From Oligosphaeraceae bacterium (GTDB lineage Bacteria > Verrucomicrobiota > Lentisphaeria > Oligosphaerales > Oligosphaeraceae), in contig JAAYYJ010000187.1 in the NCBI GenBank assembly GCA_012515455.1, positions 1 to 9,658 of the forward strand: a DNA stretch of 9,658 nucleotides, in the 5' to 3' direction. Position 1 is the first letter of the stretch; each line of letters begins with the position of its first letter. The notes below the pieces were generated by a model. It was not told the origin of the DNA, did not search any database, and was given only the letters and a program-made list of their open reading frames with translations. Positions 5,718-9,658 of this stretch are shown here, one piece after another. A program made the position numbers and the translations under genes.

Positions 5718-8684
5718 TTAGGGTTTTTCCAGCGCATCAAGCTTCAGGATGCCATCGGTGACAATTTCGCGCAGGCGCACGAAGGTCGAGGCCGGCCAGT
5801 ATCCGTTATGGTAGTAGTACATATAGGAGGGCCGGCAGCCCTCGGCAATCAGGGTCAGGGTGTCCTGCAGTTCCGCCGCCAGCTTCTGCCGGGCCGGTGA
5901 GGAACTCTGTTGCGCCGCGGCGATTTTACTCTTCAGGGTCAGGGCGTAATATTGATCCCAGATGCCGATCTGGCCCATGACCGTCACCAGACGCGGCTGG
6001 ATGCGGTAGCCGCCCACCGAGAGCTGCACCAGCAGCGTCCAGGGGGAACTGCGCAAACCGCTGTCGGGCCGCGAGGAGAACAGCATCCAGGGCACGATGC
6101 CGTTCAGGCCAGTCAGAGCCGGCAGCCAACCGGTACAGAAACGCCCGGCGTTGATATCGGCCACCTCCAGCATACATTGATTCGGGTAGCTCCAGACGGT
6201 CTTGCGGTAGTCCAGGGTCCGGAAATCCGGGATTTCAAACACGATCGGCAGGTCCACGTAGGGCGCGGAGCGCTGGTAGCTGCGTTCAGATTCCGAGGCC
6301 GCAATGCGCAGCGCGGGGTATGCTTCCTTGATAGTCTTGAACAAGCGTATTTGTTCCGACCAGTACGGCTCGCCCTTGCAGTGCGCCTCATCCATCGCGG
6401 TGTAAATCAGCTCCGGGAAACCGGGTTCCTGCATCAGTTCCAGGAAGCGTTTTGCCACTGCGAGCTGGTCGTCCAGCACCGAATCCGGCAGTTTTTCAAT
6501 CGTCTTTTTTTTCAGCCTGGTCTCCTGGGTGTCATTGATGCTGCAATAGACCACGAACGGCCCCGGCACCCCGGCACGCTGATAAATCTTGACGCGTTCC
6601 AGCAGCTGCTGCCAGCTGTCCGGAAACTGCGGATTCAGATACAGCACATGGGCATTCAGGGAGTACTTGCGGCAGGTTTCTGCCAGCAGGTCCTCGTACC
6701 CCGCGGGGCGACCATATCCCGGCGGGTTGTAACCGCCATAACCGAAGGGCTTTTTCTGCACCGTGAAAGGCAGCACCTCGATCTTCAGGGGCAGGGTGAC
6801 GGTCTCCTGCTCTGCGGGTGTGATCTGCAGGGCGGCAGTGATAATGCCAGGGCGGGTATCCTCCGGCAGTGCACCTGCCAGCCAGAGGTACCGGGTCTGA
6901 CCCTGGGTGAAATCCTGATCCTGGTACTGGTATTCATCTAAATACCAAGGCTCGCGGGCGTATTTCCCGGCTCCCAGCGGCCAGGCCACCGGCACGGCTT
7001 CGTTGACGCTCAGGAAATCCGTCCCGGTCAGAGTAAACGAGACGTTTGCCAAATCCCGCAGCGGCAGGAATCCGAAGCTCAGGTACAGCGGTTCGCCGGC
7101 CACCGCGCGAATCTGCAGCGACTCCAGCAATTCCTTGGCCAGCGGCCGGCTGCCAGGGTACAGGCGTTCACCCAGCGGGCGGGAGAAGATGGCGAAGCCG
7201 GCCTGGCGCCAGCTCTCCGGATATTCGGCGGGCTCCGGGTCCTGCGGCAGCACCTCCTGATAATTCGCCAGTTCCTCGGGCAGGTGGTTTAAGATTTCGA
7301 TTTCATCGTGCTGCAGTTGGGCTTCAGCCGCCACGCGTTCAGGATAGGGATAGACCACGATAGCATTGATGGCCCAGCCCGGAGTGTAGGTCTTGGCCAT
7401 GCTGCCGGGAGCATAGGCCGCAGTACCGGGACGGTCGGGAAAATCTGCCTCGCCGCTGAAACCGAGCAGCAATTTCCCGTCCTGGACCTCGACCGGGAAG
7501 AAATAGCGGGCGTAATGCAGGTTGATCAGTGCGAAATCCTGCACCGTCTGGCCCTGGGCGGTGAGCGAGAACTGGCAGGCGGTAGTCCGGGTGCTGGGGA
7601 AAAGACCGGCCAGCAGATGGACCTTGTATTTGCCGTTGGGCAGGTCGAGCTGGAAATGATTGCTGATTTGCCCGTCCTTGACCGGTCCATCCGAATACAC
7701 CAGCTGATTGCCGAGCGGGCCGAAGTCATACACCTGCATCCGGGGGGTGAGTTTTTGCCGGACTTCCTCAAAACTATGAGTCTTCATCTGGCCTTCCAGC
7801 CAGCCGTAGCCGCGCTCTGAGGAATAACCAGCCTCGAGGGGCCGATAACCATCATGCCGTCCGAAAGCGTATTTCCAGGCGTAAGTTCTGGCTTTGAAGC
7901 TGGCAATCAACTGACCTTTCTCTTTCTGAAACTGATTCAAGGCGGTGGTATAGGCTTTATCGTTGTCGCGGGCACGCTGTTCGTCTGCGAATATCATCTG
8001 CCCGAAATTGTGGTAATCCTGGAATGCCTTGGTGCGGCTCCACGAGCTGTTGGCGAAGGGGACTCTGCGGGTGCGGCCGAAATTCACCTTCCAGCTTTTG
8101 CTCCAGTCGCTGCCGCCCAGCAGCGCCACCGGTATGGCTGCAGTCATATACCAGTGTGCGGGGCCGAGGCTGGTGGCGACCTGCAGACCGGGGTGCGGTT
8201 TTGCCTCGCCGTGGTAGGTCCCCTGCAGCTCCTTGACTTCATTCTCGCGGGCCCAGTACACGCGCCCAGCACTGTCCACCGCCAGATGATACCAATGACC
8301 GGTACCCTGGTTTTCAGCAGTTTGCAAAAATACCTCGATGGTGTCATTGGACCACATCGAGAATTTCTCCCGGCCCAGTAAATTCTTTTGCTCGGGCTCC
8401 TCCATCTCCATGCCGAGATATAAAAAATCCTGGTCGCGGGCAATTTTGACACTGGTCTGGACCGGGAAAGGCAGCCAGAGGCTGTCGGTCTTGACGAATG
8501 CTCCGGAAGAGGGCAGCAGTTCCCAGCCGCCGGAGGACACCTGGCCCTCAATCGGCAGTGGCGCAGCCACTTGCGGGCAGTAGATCAGGCGCTGGCTGCG
8601 CAAAAATGACATCGTCTCCTGGGCTGAGAGCAGCGACCAAGTCAGAAACCACAATATCGCCCCGAAACTGAAAATTTTCTTCAT
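5718..8684 (-). CDS. Secreted multidomain putative glycoside hydrolase (GH123/DUF4091-like) with carbohydrate-binding modules
   Basis: A 988-residue exported protein. Residues 1-22 form a signal peptide (MKKIF, hydrophobic core, LLSAQ). Domains in order: about 33-233, a CBM9-like beta-sandwich (DQDFLYLGMEM near 84-94, MWSNDTIEVFLQ at 110-121, YHLAVDSAGRVYWA at 132-145); about 285-447, a galactose-binding/malectin-like module with ERGYGWL (290-296), YDFGPLG (319-325), DLPNGKYKVHLLAG (347-360) and a closing WAINAIVVYP; about 490-640, a beta-rich domain; about 645-905, a probable TIM barrel starting FGYGGYNPP. The barrel has adjacent Asp765-Glu766 in YTAMDEAHCKG; a neighbouring Asp-Glu pair is the catalytic signature of GH123 N-acetyl-beta-galactosaminidases and related DUF4091 proteins. 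A helical C-terminal tail follows. The frame stays open 62 codons upstream, but that stretch is basic and lacks a ribosome site, whereas ATG 8684 has GGGAG directly upstream and begins the signal peptide. It is the first gene of the minus-strand operon. The enzyme class is an inference from fold-level motifs; the substrate is unknown. Confidence 0.75.
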   Translation of the reverse strand: MKKIFSFGAILWFLTWSLLSAQETMSFLRSQRLIYCPQVAAPLPIEGQVSSGGWELLPSSGAFVKTDSLWLPFPVQTSVKIARDQDFLYLGMEMEEPEQKNLLGREKFSMWSNDTIEVFLQTAENQGTGHWYHLAVDSAGRVYWARENEVKELQGTYHGEAKPHPGLQVATSLGPAHWYMTAAIPVALLGGSDWSKSWKVNFGRTRRVPFANSSWSRTKAFQDYHNFGQMIFADEQRARDNDKAYTTALNQFQKEKGQLIASFKARTYAWKYAFGRHDGYRPLEAGYSSERGYGWLEGQMKTHSFEEVRQKLTPRMQVYDFGPLGNQLVYSDGPVKDGQISNHFQLDLPNGKYKVHLLAGLFPSTRTTACQFSLTAQGQTVQDFALINLHYARYFFPVEVQDGKLLLGFSGEADFPDRPGTAAYAPGSMAKTYTPGWAINAIVVYPYPERVAAEAQLQHDEIEILNHLPEELANYQEVLPQDPEPAEYPESWRQAGFAIFSRPLGERLYPGSRPLAKELLESLQIRAVAGEPLYLSFGFLPLRDLANVSFTLTGTDFLSVNEAVPVAWPLGAGKYAREPWYLDEYQYQDQDFTQGQTRYLWLAGALPEDTRPGIITAALQITPAEQETVTLPLKIEVLPFTVQKKPFGYGGYNPPGYGRPAGYEDLLAETCRKYSLNAHVLYLNPQFPDSWQQLLERVKIYQRAGVPGPFVVYCSINDTQETRLKKKTIEKLPDSVLDDQLAVAKRFLELMQEPGFPELIYTAMDEAHCKGEPYWSEQIRLFKTIKEAYPALRIAASESERSYQRSAPYVDLPIVFEIPDFRTLDYRKTVWSYPNQCMLEVADINAGRFCTGWLPALTGLNGIVPWMLFSSRPDSGLRSSPWTLLVQLSVGGYRIQPRLVTVMGQIGIWDQYYALTLKSKIAAAQQSSSPARQKLAAELQDTLTLIAEGCRPSYMYYYHNGYWPASTFVRLREIVTDGILKLDALEKP

Positions 8685-8773
8685 TTTCTCCCAATCCTGT
8701 TTGCGCCCGCTGAACCTTGAATATACGGAAACACTCTTTCTAAAACGTAATAGCCTTTTCTCTATTTGCAAGG

Positions 8774-8800
8774 TGAAACCGCATTTTAGGACGGTTTTCA
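8774..8800. repeat. Inverted repeat in the upstream region of the hydrolase operon
   Basis: TGAAACCG (8774-8781) and CGGTTTTCA (8792-8800) can pair over eight base pairs with one bulged T, around a 10-base loop. It lies about 90 bases upstream of the hydrolase start codon. It could be a protein-binding site or a leader hairpin; there is no T-run on either side, so a simple terminator is unlikely. Confidence 0.45.
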
Positions 8801-8938
8801 GCGTCTGCCGCCTGCCGGCGTGCGACTCAAATTGACTGTGCCGCACCCTGCGAGTGCGCTGCCGAAACAATCATGAAGATCAGCAACAGGAAGGCGATGT
8901 ATGACCGGCTGACCAATCTACCACTGACCGGGAAATAT

Positions 8939-8967
8939 TTGTTTCTGGTGTTTGCATCACCAATAAT
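8939..8967 (+). promoter_or_regulatory. Candidate sigma70-type promoter of the regulator gene
   Basis: TTGTTT (8939-8944) and AATAAT (8962-8967) are separated by 17 bases, placing the transcript start near 8974, inside the palindrome at 8965-8982. An alternative, TTTGCA (8951-8956) with TACATT (8974-8979), also has a 17-base spacer but leaves almost no leader. Either promoter would be covered by a repressor bound at the palindrome. Confidence 0.4.
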
Positions 8968-8982
8968 AACGTATACATTATT
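8965..8982. promoter_or_regulatory. Candidate operator: palindrome AATAAcGTATACaTTATT
   Basis: An 18-base palindrome with a perfect GTATAC core and perfect AATAA/TTATT arms; the only mismatch is the C/A pair flanking the core (8970/8977). Its centre lies 22 bases before the regulator start codon, overlapping the predicted promoter. GntR/LacI hybrid regulators such as B. subtilis AraR bind similar A/T-flanked palindromes with a GTAC-like core. The position suggests autoregulation by the adjacent gene product, and perhaps control of the divergent operon. Confidence 0.6.
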
Positions 8983-8995
8983 CTGCAGGTAAAAT

Positions 8996-9658
8996 ATGGC
9001 TGTGTTGTGGAAATTGATATATGCGACTGAGCGCGAGCATCTGCTGTCCGGCGGCTGGCAGCCGGGGCAGTTTTTTCATACCGTTGGCAGTCTGGCTCTG
9101 AAGCATGGTGTGAGCGAGATAACCACCCGGCGGGTATTGTCGGAGTTATCTCGCGAGGGTTTGTTGCGTAATGTGCCTCGGGTCGGCAGCATTGTTGCAG
9201 AGCGGTTGGCTAATCCGCGGATTTTTCTGCTTTCGCCGCAACAGATGGGATACGCGGAAGAGACCCAGGTGGTCTCGGAAATCATGAAGGGCATTTTCGA
9301 GGCTGCGTTTCAATGCGGCTGGGAGGTGACTCCGGTTTCGCAGGATTTTCTCCTGTCGGGCTATTCCGAGGAATGCCATCTGCTGTACTTGTACAATTGC
9401 AATCTCCAGGGCAGCGATGAATTTTTGCCCCAGGTGCCTGAGAATATGCATTTGCTCGGTTTGCATGCCCCCGGGCCGATGCCGCGGGGTACGGTGGTCT
9501 GCAATGATTACCAGGCCGCGATCCGGCAGCAGGTGACGGATTTGGCAAGAGAGTACCGGCGGATCGCCTACATCGGCCCGGTCAGCGGTCGCTGGTTCCA
9601 GTCACGCTACGAGACCTACCTGGCGACTCTGCGGTCCTGCGGGCGTGCGGTACCGACC
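8996..9658 (+). CDS. GntR/LacI hybrid transcriptional regulator (AraR-like architecture), 3' truncated
   Basis: The frame stays open to the window end, giving 221 N-terminal residues of a protein probably near 350. Residues 1-70 form a GntR-type winged helix: LLSGGWQPGQFF (16-27), then SLALKHGVSEITTRRVLSEL (32-51) as the helix-turn-helix, then SREGLLRNVPRVGSIVAE (52-69) as the wing. From about residue 74 (PRIFLLSPQQ) a LacI/periplasmic-binding-protein-like effector domain begins, with VVSEIMKGIFEAAFQCGWEV (92-111) as its first helix, VVCNDYQAA (167-175) and RRIAYIGPVSGRWFQSRYETYLATL (about 188-212) as typical later blocks. This combination is that of sugar-responsive regulators like AraR. The start ATG is preceded by AGGT at 8987-8990, spacing 5. 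It is divergent from the hydrolase operon with a palindrome directly upstream, so local control and autoregulation are likely. The effector is unknown, but a saccharide is expected from the family. Confidence 0.87.
   Translation, partial: MAVLWKLIYATEREHLLSGGWQPGQFFHTVGSLALKHGVSEITTRRVLSELSREGLLRNVPRVGSIVAERLANPRIFLLSPQQMGYAEETQVVSEIMKGIFEAAFQCGWEVTPVSQDFLLSGYSEECHLLYLYNCNLQGSDEFLPQVPENMHLLGLHAPGPMPRGTVVCNDYQAAIRQQVTDLAREYRRIAYIGPVSGRWFQSRYETYLATLRSCGRAVPT

Larger units (their letters stand above)
8685..8995. promoter_or_regulatory. Divergent promoter region between hydrolase operon and regulator
   Basis: This is the only long non-coding stretch (311 bases). It separates the start of the minus-strand hydrolase operon (8684) from the plus-strand regulator start (8996). 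On the minus side a TATATT box (8725 to 8720) with a loose TTACGT (8750 to 8745, spacer 19) is the best promoter candidate, which is weak. A hairpin-forming inverted repeat lies at 8774-8800. On the plus side there is a better promoter and a palindrome. The outer 120 bases are markedly more A/T-rich than the surrounding genes near both starts. Confidence 0.6.

Noticed and set aside
5910..6941. 343-codon plus-strand frame opposite the hydrolase barrel
   Set aside because: Composition rich in Arg, His and Gln without domain motifs; typical antisense shadow of a GC-rich gene.
8685..8870. In-frame 62-codon extension of the secreted hydrolase upstream of ATG 8684
   Set aside because: It is basic and low in typical coding character, would bury the signal peptide, and has no ribosome site, while ATG 8684 starts a clear signal peptide.

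Overview
The window is GC-rich bacterial DNA, dense with genes, with about 310 bases of non-coding DNA in one divergent promoter region. No tRNA, rRNA, CRISPR array, insertion sequence or attachment site was seen. The gene content suggests a carbohydrate-degrading anaerobe of the PVC group, perhaps Lentisphaerota (Victivallis/Oligosphaera-like). It combines a GntR/LacI hybrid regulator, a large secreted GH123/DUF4091-type protein with carbohydrate-binding modules, an Amidohydro_2 enzyme, a 2-hydroxyacid dehydrogenase and an AAC(3)-fold acetyltransferase. The lineage is inferred from style and was not measured.

Left part, plus strand: the 3' end of a large unrecognised membrane protein (2-2053) with three predicted membrane segments, one built on ten consecutive leucines, and a C-terminal (Ala-Ala-Pro)n tail. 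It is followed by a CutC-family TIM-barrel protein (2132-2911, or from 2135) and an AAC(3)/YokD-type N-acetyltransferase (2972-3739). The last two are 60 bases apart and may be co-transcribed. CutC lacks the usual cysteine of the R-hydrophobic-E-L-C motif.

Right part, minus strand: a three-gene run read from right to left. First is a secreted 988-residue multidomain putative glycoside hydrolase (8684 to 5718), then a metal-dependent amidohydrolase of the Amidohydro_2 type (5621 to 4752), then a D-2-hydroxyacid dehydrogenase (about 4737 to 3766) whose start lies next to the amidohydrolase stop codon. This run converges on the acetyltransferase gene, with only 26 bases between the stop codons.

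Far right, plus strand: a divergent GntR-type winged-helix regulator with a LacI-type effector domain (from 8996, cut by the window end). Its promoter region carries a strong palindrome (8965-8982) just upstream of its start codon, a candidate operator. The simplest reading is a sugar-responsive locus: the regulator senses a saccharide and controls itself and perhaps the divergent operon, the secreted hydrolase attacks a glycan, and the two cytoplasmic enzymes process a released sugar or sugar acid. The substrate cannot be read from the sequence.
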